Shown: positions 1 through 10,118, numbered from the stretch's first letter. The stretch is 64,000 bases of DNA from Jeotgalibacillus malaysiensis (GCA_000818095.1 CP009416.1:2154501-2218500); one strand, 5' to 3'. Made by a program: numbers and translations. Notes: generated from the letters alone by a model not told the origin.

Positions 1-1212
1 CGAATAATTAGAGCCTGACTGTTCGGCCGGATCATCTGCAGGATCTGAAGTATCTTTATCTTCCTGTTCAGATGCTTCTGGCTGTGTTTGATCCTGCGGG
101 CCGCTCGCAGCAGAGGGCTGATTTACGGCAGGAGCAATTGAAGAGACTTCGATGATCGCAGGGACAGGTGCATAGAAGTCTCGTGTGAACGGTACATCTT
201 CCATCACTTCATCTGATGGCTGAAGCTTTGTCTGATAGACCTGCACTTGAAACCCCTCTTCTCCCTTTTGAATCTGTTGTTCTTCACCGGACTCAAGCAG
301 ATTTGAAAACCGCTTGATCGTTCTCGGCTCCACAAGATTGCTCTGGACCAGTTCAATGCTGTAACGCTCAGGGTCTGCAGTTGTTAACGTAACAGTAAGC
401 TGATTGCCAGCTGAACTCGCCTTTATCATCATTTGAAAATCAGACTGATTAAATATTTTCAGATCCTTATTTTCTTCGAGACTGATTGCGGCTTCAAGGC
501 CGGGCTTTGTATAATCCGGTGGTCTTATTCCAGCATGACGCTCTGAGATAACAGCACCTGTTTGCAAAAACAACTGATAAAGTGCAGATGCCGCAATCAA
601 CCCTTCTTCACTGTCATTAAAATATGTCTCATTAAATGAGAAGTCGCTCTGTGCAGGAATGGAAACAGAAGAAATTAAATCAGCTGCCTTTGATGCGTAG
701 CCAGTCGTCATCTGGATCTCCAATGGTTCATTTAGGCCGGACTGCTTTGAAGAAGCTGTATTCAAATCTTCATATACAAGTCTTTCAGCAAGCATAATCA
801 ATTTTTTTCTTGTCATTTCTGTATTGATTACATCTGAATATGGTGCCAGGTAGTCTTCATCCAGGTCAGCTGACAGTGAAAATGTAACCAGTTCATTTCG
901 CTCCCAAAACGCAAACCATGGTGTTTGTAATGCCTCTTCAAGCGATTTGTAACTTTGCACCAGGTCAAAATCAAAATATGTACGAGGAATCTCTAATGTA
1001 CCTTCAGGATAACTGACAGTGATTGTCCCACGGTTTTTCCATTCAGCAATCGCACCGGCAGTCTGAAGCTTCATTTCCCTAAGATCCATTCGTTCTATCG
1101 TAAAGCCTTTATCTGAAGCAGCTGAGCTTTCGGAAAAATAGAGAATTGAGCCGAAAGACAGCAGTAGTACAGGTATTAATAACAAGACAATCTTAACTAC
1201 TTTACTTTTCAT
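1..1212 (-). CDS. VanW-like, G5-like extracytoplasmic protein (3' end outside window)
   Basis: The reading frame is open from an ATG at 1212 to the window edge, giving at least 404 residues; the C terminus is missing. A GGAAAGGA ribosome binding site lies about 8 bases upstream. Residues 1-27 form an uncleaved-looking signal anchor (KVVKIVLLLIPVLLLSFGSI). Residues about 198-300 resemble the VanW family: an FSFNET motif, then a LYQLFLQTGAVISER stretch and a DLKIFNQS segment. The family's usual GGGVCQ motif is not present, so this is a divergent member. Residues about 310-370 look like a G5 domain (LESGEEQQIQKGEEGF), followed by an acidic Ser/Gln-rich tail. Its role is unknown; a cell-wall function is inferred from the domains. 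It is separated by about 190 bp from the GGDEF gene upstream. Confidence 0.7.
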   Translation of the reverse strand, partial: MKSKVVKIVLLLIPVLLLSFGSILYFSESSAASDKGFTIERMDLREMKLQTAGAIAEWKNRGTITVSYPEGTLEIPRTYFDFDLVQSYKSLEEALQTPWFAFWERNELVTFSLSADLDEDYLAPYSDVINTEMTRKKLIMLAERLVYEDLNTASSKQSGLNEPLEIQMTTGYASKAADLISSVSIPAQSDFSFNETYFNDSEEGLIAASALYQLFLQTGAVISERHAGIRPPDYTKPGLEAAISLEENKDLKIFNQSDFQMMIKASSAGNQLTVTLTTADPERYSIELVQSNLVEPRTIKRFSNLLESGEEQQIQKGEEGFQVQVYQTKLQPSDEVMEDVPFTRDFYAPVPAIIEVSSIAPAVNQPSAASGPQDQTQPEASEQEDKDTSDPADDPAEQSGSNYS

Positions 1213-1374
1213 TCAGCCCGATCCTTTCCGCTTATATTACCTATGTATTTTATCCTATTTTTCCTCATTGAAACAATAAAAATAAATAATAAGACTTATA
1301 TGTCTTTACACAAACAATACTCTATTAGTATAGATTTTTTAAAAACACATAACAACCTGTGATGTATAGTTCTT

Positions 1375-1420
1375 TATACGCAAAGTGAGCATTTTTAACA
1401 AAATGCTCACTTTGCGTATA
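1375..1420. terminator. Perfect 21-bp inverted repeat at the end of the GGDEF gene
   Basis: Arms 1375-1395 and 1400-1420 are perfect reverse complements with a 4-base loop. The stop codon of the GGDEF gene (1407-1409) lies inside one arm. The inner stem (AGTGAGCATTTT) has short A and T runs on its sides, like a bidirectional terminator, but no long T-tract follows on either strand. Confidence 0.5.
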
Positions 1421-3116
1421 CTGCCACCTTATTCCGTCCTTTTTGCTTAGCACCTATATAGAGTGCCCTGTCAGCGTTTCTCAACAGATTTTTTGAGGAA
1501 TCGGTATCTTCAGGTGATGATGCCACCCCGATACTGACGGTCATTTTAATTTCAGACATTTCTCTGTTTTTACTCAGATCATGCTGGATTTCAAATGTAC
1601 AGTTTTCAACTGTGTTTCTGATTTTTTCTCCAATCATTTGTGCTTCCTTTTTTGTTTTGCCGCTTACTAAAAGAACGAATTCTTCCCCGCCGTATCTTGC
1701 AATCAAAGCGTCTTTTCCGGCGGTTTCAATTAATAATCCCGCAAGTTCCTTTAGCAGATCATTCCCACTCTCATGCCCATATGTATCATTAACCTTTTTA
1801 AAATGGTCGATATCCAGCAAAATGAGTGAGAGTGCATTCATGTGACCTTTTTGAAGACGGTCAAACTCCTTCTCTAAATGTTCATTAAAATACCTAAAAT
1901 TATATAGCCCTGTTAAAGCACAGCGCTCACTTCTTTTAACATTGCGCTGGTAATTCCTTGCGTTTTGCATGGCAATGGCAAGGTAAGAACATAGAATCTC
2001 AAGAATTGCGATCAGGTGAGTTCCAAAAGCGTTTTTCTTTTTAGAGGCAGCGAGCAGCACTGCTACAGTTCTCTTATCGCGCTGGATCGGCACACAGATA
2101 ATACTCTCTATATCAGATGGAATGTAGCCCTCAACCTCTTCTATCCATTCAGATTTTTTATTAAATAGCAGTGCACTGCCGCTCTCCCACACCTTACCTG
2201 AAATCCCCTCGCCTTTTCTCACTGGAGACAGGTTATTCGGCTCAAGCTGACCATTTTCAATTCTCCTCAGCAGCACAAGCTCATCTCTACTCGTATGAAC
2301 GTCTAACACATAAGTATAATCAAGCGGCATTAGATCGCCGAGTTTATTTGTGAAAAGGTCGAGTACTTCACTGACATTGAGCCGTTCAGCCAGCTGATGG
2401 CCAATCTTTGCTGATTTTGCAAGGTCTGTATTAACACGTTCAGACGTGTTGTATAATCTCAGGATCATCGTCACTGCAAGGAACGGTATGCCAAGGAGCA
2501 GTGTTGCAGAAGGCCCAAGCAGCTGAAGCAAATAATAAAGTGCAAGACCAAATGGCATACTGAGCATGGTAGCGGCATAATCAAGCTTCGTATCACTGCT
2601 CATGAAGGCATAACGATTACCAATCAACCAATTGAATCCATATAAATAAATATGGTTTGCAAATATGTGAATAAAAATATACACAGCAGAAGCCGCCACC
2701 AGGGGTCCAAAGCCTGATGAAACTTCTATATTCATCAGGTAAAACACACCACCTGCAAGCAGGCTGATCAGCATGAACATGACAGAATTCAACGGAAAGC
2801 GATAAAGGGTTTTTAGAGACATTTTCGCTCTGATTAATAACGGAATCAGCACAATCTGCATCAAAAGCATCTCAAAAAACAGTCCATATGTTAAAAACGC
2901 TGCTAAGTTAATCCAGTGAATGATAAAAATAGTGGAATGATCTACTTTAAATGGCAGATAAGCTGAAATCACAGCCAGCCCGATCAAACTAGTCGCAATC
3001 CGCCAATCAATTCCTGTACCCGGACTGATATGATAAGCAATATAAAAACCGGCTGGAAACACAATGAGCCAAATGAGCCATAATGCCCACTTTATCTCTT
3101 TTTTCACTTCTTTCAT
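1407..3116 (-). CDS. Membrane GAF-GGDEF protein, probable diguanylate cyclase
   Basis: A 569-residue protein. Residues 1-222 hold about seven hydrophobic segments that form a membrane sensor region. Residues about 240-390 form a GAF-like sensory domain. Residues about 400-565 form a GGDEF domain with an intact GGEEF signature (ARYGGEEFVLL) and the DIDHFKKVNDTYGH metal/substrate motif, so it should make cyclic di-GMP from two GTP. The RxxD product-inhibition site expected five residues before GGEEF is absent (GKDA there), which suggests no product inhibition. The ligand of the sensor part is unknown. The ATG follows a weak GGTGAG site. The gene sits downstream of folC, where B. subtilis has comC. 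Confidence 0.88.
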   Translation of the reverse strand: MKEVKKEIKWALWLIWLIVFPAGFYIAYHISPGTGIDWRIATSLIGLAVISAYLPFKVDHSTIFIIHWINLAAFLTYGLFFEMLLMQIVLIPLLIRAKMSLKTLYRFPLNSVMFMLISLLAGGVFYLMNIEVSSGFGPLVAASAVYIFIHIFANHIYLYGFNWLIGNRYAFMSSDTKLDYAATMLSMPFGLALYYLLQLLGPSATLLLGIPFLAVTMILRLYNTSERVNTDLAKSAKIGHQLAERLNVSEVLDLFTNKLGDLMPLDYTYVLDVHTSRDELVLLRRIENGQLEPNNLSPVRKGEGISGKVWESGSALLFNKKSEWIEEVEGYIPSDIESIICVPIQRDKRTVAVLLAASKKKNAFGTHLIAILEILCSYLAIAMQNARNYQRNVKRSERCALTGLYNFRYFNEHLEKEFDRLQKGHMNALSLILLDIDHFKKVNDTYGHESGNDLLKELAGLLIETAGKDALIARYGGEEFVLLVSGKTKKEAQMIGEKIRNTVENCTFEIQHDLSKNREMSEIKMTVSIGVASSPEDTDSSKNLLRNADRALYIGAKQKGRNKVAVYAK

Positions 3117-3219
3117 CTTATCTCACCACACTTTTTTATGATAATAGTCACGATTAACTTTTATCATACCAAATAATCTGTCAGCAGTCACAAAGTTTTT
3201 AACAAATGGAAATTTTCTA

Positions 3220-4491
3220 TTAACTTAAGTGATTTTTTAGATCTTTGTAGATACTTGATAAGAAATAAAGTGATCCTGTCACCATATAGACTGTTTGATC
3301 ATCCTCATTCAAGCTGTTCATCCAGCCAGTTCCCTCATCCTGCTTTTTATTGGGATGATTACTGATGTTATATAGAGCCTCAGCTGTTGCTGCTCTTGGA
3401 AAATCAAATGAAGTAAAAGTGATCTGATCGGCGTGTTGATCGAGTTGAGAAATCATGTTAGAAAGATCTTTATCTGAGACAGCTGCAAAAATAAAGTGAA
3501 TGTTTCGTGTACTGTATTTTTGCCTGACTGTTTTCATCATCATTTCTATACCTTCAGGGTTATGTGCACCATCCATGATTACAAGCGGTGTTTCACTCAT
3601 CACTTCAAACCGCCCGGGCCAATAGGTTTTTTTCAGTCCATTGATAATTGCCTGATCGGAAATCGACTCGTCGACTACTTTTGCCATGGTAACTGCAAGC
3701 GATGCATTTTCGACCTGATGGATGCCGCTCATGGCAGTCTGCAGGGTAAGATTACCGTTATAAATGAACTGTTCTCCGGAGTCAGATGTCGTCAGCTGTT
3801 CAACTTGAAACTCACTATTAAATTCAAATAATGAAGCATTCATTTTTTTTGCCTGGGCTACAATCACTTCCCTGGCACCTTCATGTTTTACGTTAAATAC
3901 AAGTGGTGTGCCCTTTTTAATAATTCCTGCTTTTTCAAATGCAATTTCTTCATATGAATGCCCAAGAATATTAACATGATCCAGTCCGATTGAGGTAATA
4001 CAGCTGCAAATAGGTTCAATAATATTTGTAGAGTCAAACCTTCCTCCAAGCCCTACCTCAATCAGCACGAAGTCTACTTTTTTCATTTCACCGAAATAGG
4101 TAAACATCATGGCTGTGATCACTTCAAACTCGGTTGGACCACCGAGTTCGTGCTGCTCGAGTTCATCGGCGAGCGGTTTAATTTTATTGACTAATGCAGT
4201 CCATTCTTCTTCCGGTGCTGGTTTGCCATTAACAGAAATCCTTTCATTAAAAACTTCAAAATACGGAGACGTAAAGCTTCCGACTGTATAGCCTTCTTCC
4301 TGTAGAATATTTCTTAAAAAGCTGAGCGTTGAGCCTTTGCCGTTTGTCCCGCCGATATGTACGGCTTTAATGTTCTGGTGAGGGTTTCCAAGCCGCTCCA
4401 TCATCCATTCCATGCGCTCAAGACCGGGCTTTATGCCAAGTCTTAATCTGCCATGAATCCAGTTTACTGCTTCTTCAAAATTCTGTATCAA
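3220..4491 (-). CDS. folC: Folylpolyglutamate synthase / dihydrofolate synthase
   Basis: Mur-ligase-type enzyme that adds glutamate to folates (and to dihydropteroate). The P-loop GGTNGKGST lies near residue 46, and a MDGAHNPEG motif marks the C-terminal ligase domain. The longest frame begins with GTG at 4500, but that codon sits directly against the AAGGAG ribosome binding site. The TTG at 4491 is 8 bases from it and is the better start, giving 423 residues. It follows valS after a terminator-like hairpin, as in B. subtilis valS-folC. Confidence 0.93.
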   Translation of the reverse strand: MIQNFEEAVNWIHGRLRLGIKPGLERMEWMMERLGNPHQNIKAVHIGGTNGKGSTLSFLRNILQEEGYTVGSFTSPYFEVFNERISVNGKPAPEEEWTALVNKIKPLADELEQHELGGPTEFEVITAMMFTYFGEMKKVDFVLIEVGLGGRFDSTNIIEPICSCITSIGLDHVNILGHSYEEIAFEKAGIIKKGTPLVFNVKHEGAREVIVAQAKKMNASLFEFNSEFQVEQLTTSDSGEQFIYNGNLTLQTAMSGIHQVENASLAVTMAKVVDESISDQAIINGLKKTYWPGRFEVMSETPLVIMDGAHNPEGIEMMMKTVRQKYSTRNIHFIFAAVSDKDLSNMISQLDQHADQITFTSFDFPRAATAEALYNISNHPNKKQDEGTGWMNSLNEDDQTVYMVTGSLYFLSSIYKDLKNHLS

Positions 4492-4504
4492 TATGATCAC
4501 TCCT

Positions 4505-4539
4505 TAAAAAAGCGGACAGACAGTGATGTCTATCCGCTC
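4505..4539 (-). terminator. Terminator-like hairpin between valS and folC
   Basis: On the minus strand AGCGGATAGACA pairs with TGTCTGTCCGCT and is followed by six T. The folC ribosome binding site comes immediately after, so the hairpin may only partly block read-through from valS into folC. Confidence 0.7.
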
Positions 4540-4545
4540 AAACTT

Positions 4546-7185
4546 TTATACTGTGCGCAGTTCTTCAATACGTGTCTTTACAGCATCCTGTTTCGAAAGA
4601 TAATCTTTTTGCTTCGCACGCTCTTCTTCTACTACTGCTTCAGGCGCTTTGCTGACAAAACGCTCGTTGCCAAGCTTTTTCTCTACGCGTTCAACTTCTT
4701 TTGTCCATTTATCCAGCTCTTTTTCAAGACGGGCAATTTCTTCGTCAATATTGATAAGCCCTTCTAAAGGCAGGAATAACTCTGCATTGGTTACAACAGC
4801 TGACATCGCCTTTTCAGGAGCTTTCACATCTGTACCGATTTCAAGCTTTTCAGGGTTACAGAATTTTTCAATATACGCTTCGTTTTTCGTTAAGCGCTCG
4901 GCTGTCTGATCATTTGCTGCACGGATCATCAGATTAACTTTTTTGCTCATTGGCGTGTTCACTTCAGCACGGATATTTCTTACTGAACGAATCACCTCAA
5001 TCAGCAGTTTCATTTCTTCATCCGCTTCACGGTCGATATGATCCTGATTTACTGTCGGCCATGCTGCTTCAGTAATTGACTTTCCAGTGTGCGGAAGGTT
5101 CTGCCAGATCTCTTCAGTGATAAATGGCATAAACGGATGAAGCAGGCGCATCGTCTGATCGAGCACGCGAGCAAGAATTGAGCGCGTTGTCTTTTTCGCT
5201 TCCTCGTCTTCACCATTCAGCGGCAGCTTCGCCATTTCAATATACCAGCTGCAGAAATCATCCCAGATAAAGTTATATAGCGTACGGCCGACTTCACCGA
5301 ATTCATAGCGGTCAGCAAGGCTCGTTACATTTTCAATTGTGTCATTCAGTCGGGTCAGAATCCATTTATCCGCGACTGACTTTTTACCTGTCAGATCAAT
5401 TTCGTCAAATGTGAGTCCATCCATATTCATCAGAGCAAATCTTGAAGCGTTCCAGATCTTATTGGCAAAGTTCCAGATTGACTCAACTCTTTCCATCGAG
5501 AAACGCAGGTCCTGACCAGGTGATGAACCGGTTGTCAGCACGTAACGCAGTGAGTCTGCACCGTACTGCTCGATCACATCCATCGGGTCAATTCCGTTCC
5601 CAAGGGATTTAGACATCTTACGTCCTTCTGCATCACGAACGAGTCCGTGGATTAGTACATCTTTGAATGGACGCTGACCTGTAAATTCAACACCCTGGAA
5701 AATCATGCGTGATACCCAGAATGCGATGATATCATAGCCGGTTACAAGCGCTGATGTAGGGTAGTAACGCTTCAAGTCTGGAGCATCTCCGTCCGGCCAA
5801 CCCATTGTTGAAAATGGCCATAGTGCAGATGAGAACCACGTATCAAGTACATCTTCATCCTGATGCCAGTTTTCAATATCCTGTGGTGCTTCTTCACCAA
5901 CATAAAGCTCGCCTGTTTCCTTATGATACCAAGCAGGAATTCTATGGCCCCACCAGAGCTGTCTTGAAATACACCAGTCCCTGATATTTTCCATCCATCT
6001 CATATATGTGTTTTCAAAGCGATTCGGTACAAAGTTTACTTTGCCTTCAGTCTCCTGAATATCCATTGCCTGCTTTGCAAGAGGCTCCATTTTAACGAAC
6101 CACTGTGTTGAAAGGTAAGGCTCAACAACAGCCCCGCTTCTCTCAGAGTGTCCTACTGAATGCAAATGCTCTTCAATTTCAAACAGCACGCCATCTTCCT
6201 GCAGGTCTTTTACAATCTGCTTACGGCATTCAAAGCGGTCCATCCCTTTATATTTCCCGGCATTGTCATTCATTGAGCCATCCTCATTCATAACAAGAAC
6301 ACGCTCAAGGTTATGACGGTTACCGATCTCAAAGTCGTTAGGGTCATGAGCAGGTGTAATCTTCACTGCACCAGAACCAAACTCCATATCCACATAATCA
6401 TCTGCTACAATTTCTATCTCACGGCCTACAATTGGAAGCTTGACTGTTTTGCCGATCAGATGCTTGTAGCGGTCATCTTCAGGGTGTACGGCCACGGCAG
6501 TATCACCAAGCATCGTTTCAGGACGGGTAGTCGCAATTTCAATATGCCCGCTGCCATCTGTGAGCGGATATCTCATGTGATAAAATGCACCCTGTACATC
6601 TTTATGAATGACTTCAATATCTGATAAAGCCGTTTTTGTCGCAGGGTCCCAGTTGATAATATACTCACCGCGGTAAATTAGACCTTTATTATAAAGATCA
6701 ATAAATACCTTTTGTACGGCTTTAGAGAGACCGTCATCAAGTGTAAAGCGCTCTCTGCTGTAATCAAGTCCAAGACCGAGCTTAGACCACTGAGCACGGA
6801 TATGCTGAGCGTATTCTTCTTTCCACTTCCATGACTCTTCCAGGAAAGCTTCACGCCCAAGTTCGTAGCGTGATTTCCCCTGTTCACGCAGCTTCTGATC
6901 AACCTTTGCCTGCGTGGCAATACCTGCATGGTCCATACCCGGGAGCCATAATACATCATAGCCCTGCATTCGCTTCATTCTGGTTAAAATATCCTGAAGT
7001 GCTGTATCCCAGGCATGGCCCAGGTGCAGTTTCCCTGTAACGTTTGGAGGCGGGATGACAATTGTATAAGGGTCTTTACTTTCATCACTTCTTGCTTCAA
7101 ATACTTTCTCTTCAAGCCACCACTCATAGCGGCCTTCTTCTATCGCCTTCGGATCATACTTTGTCGGCATCGTCGTTTCTTTCAT
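4546..7185 (-). CDS. valS: Valyl-tRNA synthetase
   Basis: An 879-residue class I synthetase that charges tRNA-Val. It has the HIGH-type motif HLGHAWDTA near residue 54 and the KMSKSLGN loop near residue 524. Its C terminus is the long charged coiled-coil arm (from about residue 810) typical of ValRS. The ATG at 7185 lies 7 bases after GGAGG. A T-box leader upstream implies induction when tRNA-Val is uncharged. In B. subtilis ysxE lies between spoVID and valS; it is missing here. Confidence 0.97.
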   Translation of the reverse strand: MKETTMPTKYDPKAIEEGRYEWWLEEKVFEARSDESKDPYTIVIPPPNVTGKLHLGHAWDTALQDILTRMKRMQGYDVLWLPGMDHAGIATQAKVDQKLREQGKSRYELGREAFLEESWKWKEEYAQHIRAQWSKLGLGLDYSRERFTLDDGLSKAVQKVFIDLYNKGLIYRGEYIINWDPATKTALSDIEVIHKDVQGAFYHMRYPLTDGSGHIEIATTRPETMLGDTAVAVHPEDDRYKHLIGKTVKLPIVGREIEIVADDYVDMEFGSGAVKITPAHDPNDFEIGNRHNLERVLVMNEDGSMNDNAGKYKGMDRFECRKQIVKDLQEDGVLFEIEEHLHSVGHSERSGAVVEPYLSTQWFVKMEPLAKQAMDIQETEGKVNFVPNRFENTYMRWMENIRDWCISRQLWWGHRIPAWYHKETGELYVGEEAPQDIENWHQDEDVLDTWFSSALWPFSTMGWPDGDAPDLKRYYPTSALVTGYDIIAFWVSRMIFQGVEFTGQRPFKDVLIHGLVRDAEGRKMSKSLGNGIDPMDVIEQYGADSLRYVLTTGSSPGQDLRFSMERVESIWNFANKIWNASRFALMNMDGLTFDEIDLTGKKSVADKWILTRLNDTIENVTSLADRYEFGEVGRTLYNFIWDDFCSWYIEMAKLPLNGEDEEAKKTTRSILARVLDQTMRLLHPFMPFITEEIWQNLPHTGKSITEAAWPTVNQDHIDREADEEMKLLIEVIRSVRNIRAEVNTPMSKKVNLMIRAANDQTAERLTKNEAYIEKFCNPEKLEIGTDVKAPEKAMSAVVTNAELFLPLEGLINIDEEIARLEKELDKWTKEVERVEKKLGNERFVSKAPEAVVEEERAKQKDYLSKQDAVKTRIEELRTV

Positions 7186-7311
7186 ATTAAAACCTCCGTA
7201 GTGATTAATCTGTTAATTTTAATTTTGTCGTATAAGCACAGCTGGTGATTGCAACGGAAAGCGTCTGCCTGTAATTGTAATCGCAAGCCAATTTATACCA
7301 GCATAAACAAC

Positions 7312-7545
7312 AAAAAATCCCGTTCGCCATAAAAGGACGAAGGGATTTGATTCGCGGTACCACCTTTTTACACAGACTGATTGATCTGTGCACTCAATTA
7401 AGATAACGGCTTCTAACCGGCACCGACTACTGTAATGTTCACCGGTACTGCTTACAGGCGACTTCTGCAGGGTCAATTCTGGAAATTCTCTCACCAAATG
7501 AATTTCTTCTCTGAAGAACGAAAATCTGCATACTACTCCTGATCA
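7312..7545 (-). promoter_or_regulatory. T-box leader of valS (specifier GUC)
   Basis: The conserved T-box AGGTGGTACCGCG lies at about 7353-7366. It is followed by a terminator (7312-7348) in which AAATCCCTTCG pairs with CGAACGGGATTT before a T run. In Stem I, CAGG (7538-7541) pairs with CCTG and TGCAG pairs with CTGCA. These stems frame a loop GAAGTCG in which GTC (7460-7462) is a valine codon. A GGTGAGAGAA segment fits the conserved distal loop. This is a tRNA-Val-sensing antiterminator, and the specifier agrees with the downstream gene. Confidence 0.93.
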
Positions 7546-7567
7546 GAGCATCATATATATATGCTCT

Positions 7568-7597
7568 ATCATAATCAAAATACGGCTAATTCGTCAA
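7568..7597 (-). promoter_or_regulatory. SigA promoter of valS leader
   Basis: TTGACG (7592-7597) and TATGAT (7568-7573) are separated by 18 bases. The T-box Stem I begins about 25 bases further on. Confidence 0.75.
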
Positions 7598-7652
7598 TAA
7601 AAATCGCAAAAAACCTCTGTCTGCATAAGATATCTTATGAAGGGGGCCCGCC

Positions 7653-7844
7653 ATGAAGAAAAAAATGTTTCCTAAACCCAAACCGCCCTGGTGGAGAAAA
7701 TGCCGCTGTATGCTGCAAAATATCATTATACCGCTTTGTATCTTTCAAGCAATCCGGTTATTGTTATTGCCTTCCACAATTGATGTACTGATATTGGGAT
7801 TCTTGATCGGGGTTGCATGCGTTCTTTACTTCGAATGGATTTGA
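7653..7844 (+). CDS. Small membrane protein, unknown function
   Basis: A 63-residue protein. A basic, Pro/Trp-rich start (KPKPPWWRKCRC) is followed by two hydrophobic stretches, at about residues 22-38 and 43-60. A GAAGGGGG ribosome binding site lies 6 bases before the ATG, so it is probably translated. It is divergent from valS and converges on spoVID, overlapping its 3' end by 19 bp. It occupies the place where B. subtilis carries ysxE, but is unrelated to that kinase-like protein. A perfect 16-bp palindrome, CATAAGATATCTTATG (7624-7639), precedes the ribosome binding site and contains a SigK-like -10 (CATAAGATA). Forespore or mother-cell expression is speculative. Confidence 0.7.
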   Translation: MKKKMFPKPKPPWWRKCRCMLQNIIIPLCIFQAIRLLLLPSTIDVLILGFLIGVACVLYFEWI

Positions 7845-8707
7845 GTCTCGGGAATTCTGATCAATTCTCCTCTGTTAAAAGGACGTCTGGATTCAAATTG
7901 ATTTACTTTCATCAATTGCAGCATTGGAATACCATATCGCTCTGCGACTGTTTCCGGTGTTTCATCCTGCTGGGCGATATGTATTTTAATGACTGTCTTT
8001 TCTTCTTCAAGCGACCGGATAAATCGTGTAAATGTATCACCGCTGTTATCTTGATTTGATTCTGTATCTTCTTCAACTCTTTCTTCTGCTATGCTTTCCT
8101 CCACTTCAGATTCGATCAATTCTTCAGGAAGGAATTCCTCCGCCTCAAGTGATTCTTCGGCTATTGCTTCTGCTTCGTCTGCCTGATCAACTTCCTGCTC
8201 TAGTATAATGCCCTCATCACTCTCTTCATGTTCCTCCAGTACTTCTCCTTCCCAATTTTCAAGAGGATTGGGTAAAACTCTTACTTCCTCTTTTTCAGGC
8301 TTAGGTTCTGTGATTCCCTCAATCATAATGTCAGCAGTAACTGCTAGCCTGCCACTCTCAGGAATATCATAATCTACATGATCAATATACACTTCTACAT
8401 CCTGTTTTCGTTCTACTCTTGCAGCAGAGATTGAGATTGATAATGGAAAATGATGTTCAAAATAAATCAGTTCTTCCATCACAATCGCTTCCTGGACTTC
8501 AGGCTGCTCTGAAGCTCTGAGCTGCTCAGTCCCCTGATCATAACTGCCCTCACCTGCTAAATGAAGCGTTCCTTCCACTACTACCTGATCAGCATGTTCT
8601 GTGATTGATACACTCGGTTCAAATGAAAGAGAGCGCAATTCACTCAGTACATGATCACCTTTGAATATAATTGTTTCTTTTAATTGATGAATCGTATTTT
8701 TCCCCAT
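7826..8707 (-). CDS. spoVID: Spore coat/encasement morphogenetic protein SpoVID (short form)
   Basis: A 293-residue protein. The N-terminal half (about 1-130) matches the conserved SpoVID beta-rich domain. A strongly acidic Glu-rich linker (about 135-235) and a C-terminal LysM domain (about 245-290, ETVAERYGIPMLQLMKVNQF) follow. In B. subtilis SpoVID directs coat encasement of the spore and is about 575 residues, so the linker is much shortened here. A GTG at 8710 is possible, but the ATG at 8707 has better spacing (5 bases) from AGGAGG. Its place just after hemL is conserved. A SigE-like promoter precedes it. Confidence 0.88.
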   Translation of the reverse strand: MGKNTIHQLKETIIFKGDHVLSELRSLSFEPSVSITEHADQVVVEGTLHLAGEGSYDQGTEQLRASEQPEVQEAIVMEELIYFEHHFPLSISISAARVERKQDVEVYIDHVDYDIPESGRLAVTADIMIEGITEPKPEKEEVRVLPNPLENWEGEVLEEHEESDEGIILEQEVDQADEAEAIAEESLEAEEFLPEELIESEVEESIAEERVEEDTESNQDNSGDTFTRFIRSLEEEKTVIKIHIAQQDETPETVAERYGIPMLQLMKVNQFESRRPFNRGELIRIPETQIHSK

Positions 8708-8735
8708 CACGGCCTCCTCATAATCAGTCTCTTAT

Positions 8736-8765
8736 AATTTATGAGCATCATGAGGCCAGTATGAA
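8736..8765 (-). promoter_or_regulatory. Candidate SigE promoter of spoVID
   Basis: Minus-strand TTCATACT (8758-8765), 14 bases, then CATAAATT (8736-8743) match six of eight positions each of the SigE pattern as I recall it. spoVID is a SigE gene in B. subtilis. The site lies between the hemL terminator and the spoVID ribosome binding site. Confidence 0.5.
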
Positions 8766-8798
8766 TAAAAAAACAGCCCGGGATTATCCAGGCTGTTA
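8766..8798 (-). terminator. Terminator of the hem operon
   Basis: AACAGCCTGG pairs with CCCGGGCTGTT (one wobble region) and is followed by seven T on the minus strand, just after hemL. Confidence 0.85.
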
Positions 8799-8802
8799 AG
8801 GT

Positions 8803-10098
8803 TTATCGTTTTGATGCTATTTCTTTGAATGATGCTTCAACTGCATTGAGTGTTTTTTCGAGATCCTCATCGCTATGAACAACCGAAAGGAACCATCCTT
8901 CAAATTGTGAAGGCGGAAGGAACACACCATTTTCTGCCATCAGTCTATAAAATTCACCAAACATATCAAGATCTGATGTTTTAGCTTTTTCGAAGTTTGT
9001 CACTTTTTCATTTGTAAAGAAGAAGCCAAGCATTGAACCTGCACGGTTAACAGAGTGCGGTATGCCATACTTTTCAGCAAGTTCAGTAAAGCCTGCCTGC
9101 AATTTATCACCGGCCTGAATGAAATGATCATAGCTTTCTTCAGTGAGCTGGGAAAGTGTTGCGTACCCTGCAGCCATTGCAAGTGGATTTCCAGAAAGTG
9201 TACCTGCCTGATAGATCGGACCTGCCGGCGCAATAAATTCCATAATATCTTTGCGTCCGCCAAATGCACCTACAGGAAGACCTCCACCAATTACTTTACC
9301 AAGGCAGGTAAGGTCAGGTGTTACACCGAGGTGACCCTGCGCACAGTTATAGCCGACACGGAATCCTGTCATGACTTCATCAAAAATCAGCAGTGCACCA
9401 TGGTCAGAAGTCAAAGTTCTTAACTCTTCAAGAAAGCCTTCAACCGGAGGTACGACACCCATATTACCTGCGACAGGCTCAACAATCACACCTGCTATTT
9501 CGCTTCCATATTCCTTAAACACATACTGAATCGATTCGAAATCATTGTAAGGTACTGTGATGGTATTTTGCGCAACACTTGCAGGTACGCCTGGTGAATC
9601 AGGTAAACCGAGTGTTGCTACGCCTGAACCTGCTTTAATTAACAGACTATCTCCATGTCCATGATAGCAGCCCTCGAATTTAACAATTTTATCACGGCCG
9701 GTAAAACCTCTTGCAAGTCTCAGCGCACTCATCGTTGCTTCTGTACCAGAGGAAACCATTCTCACTTTTTCAATTGATGGTACACGTTCAATTACAAGCT
9801 CAGCCAGCTTATTTTCAGCAAGGCTTGGGGCCCCAAAGCTTGTACCGCTTTCTGCAGTTTTTTTGATTTCTTCAATCACATGATCATCAGCATGACCAAG
9901 AATCAGTGGTCCCCATGATAATACGTAATCGATGTATTCATTGCCATCAATATCATAGATTTTAGATCCTTTCCCTTTTTCCATAAAGATCGGATCCATA
10001 TTTACAGATTTAAATGCGCGGACAGGACTGTTTACTCCCCCCGGCATTAAGTCTGATGCTATCTTAAATGCTTCTTGTGACTTTTCATATGAACGCAT
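8803..10098 (-). CDS. hemL: Glutamate-1-semialdehyde 2,1-aminomutase
   Basis: A 431-residue PLP enzyme that converts glutamate-1-semialdehyde to 5-aminolevulinate, the second C5-pathway step of tetrapyrrole synthesis. It has the aminotransferase III fold motifs [16 protein letters not shown] and [12 protein letters not shown], and the PLP lysine sits in [22 protein letters not shown] lies 7 bases before the ATG. It is the last gene of the hemAXCDBL operon. Confidence 0.97.
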   Translation of the reverse strand: MRSYEKSQEAFKIASDLMPGGVNSPVRAFKSVNMDPIFMEKGKGSKIYDIDGNEYIDYVLSWGPLILGHADDHVIEEIKKTAESGTSFGAPSLAENKLAELVIERVPSIEKVRMVSSGTEATMSALRLARGFTGRDKIVKFEGCYHGHGDSLLIKAGSGVATLGLPDSPGVPASVAQNTITVPYNDFESIQYVFKEYGSEIAGVIVEPVAGNMGVVPPVEGFLEELRTLTSDHGALLIFDEVMTGFRVGYNCAQGHLGVTPDLTCLGKVIGGGLPVGAFGGRKDIMEFIAPAGPIYQAGTLSGNPLAMAAGYATLSQLTEESYDHFIQAGDKLQAGFTELAEKYGIPHSVNRAGSMLGFFFTNEKVTNFEKAKTSDLDMFGEFYRLMAENGVFLPPSQFEGWFLSVVHSDEDLEKTLNAVEASFKEIASKR

Positions 10099-10118
10099 GC
10101 TACCGCTCCTTTTAAAAT

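Noticed and set aside
7205-7497. Minus-strand ORFs of 62 and 92 residues upstream of valS
   Set aside because: They lie inside the T-box leader, which explains the conservation; no ribosome binding site is seen.
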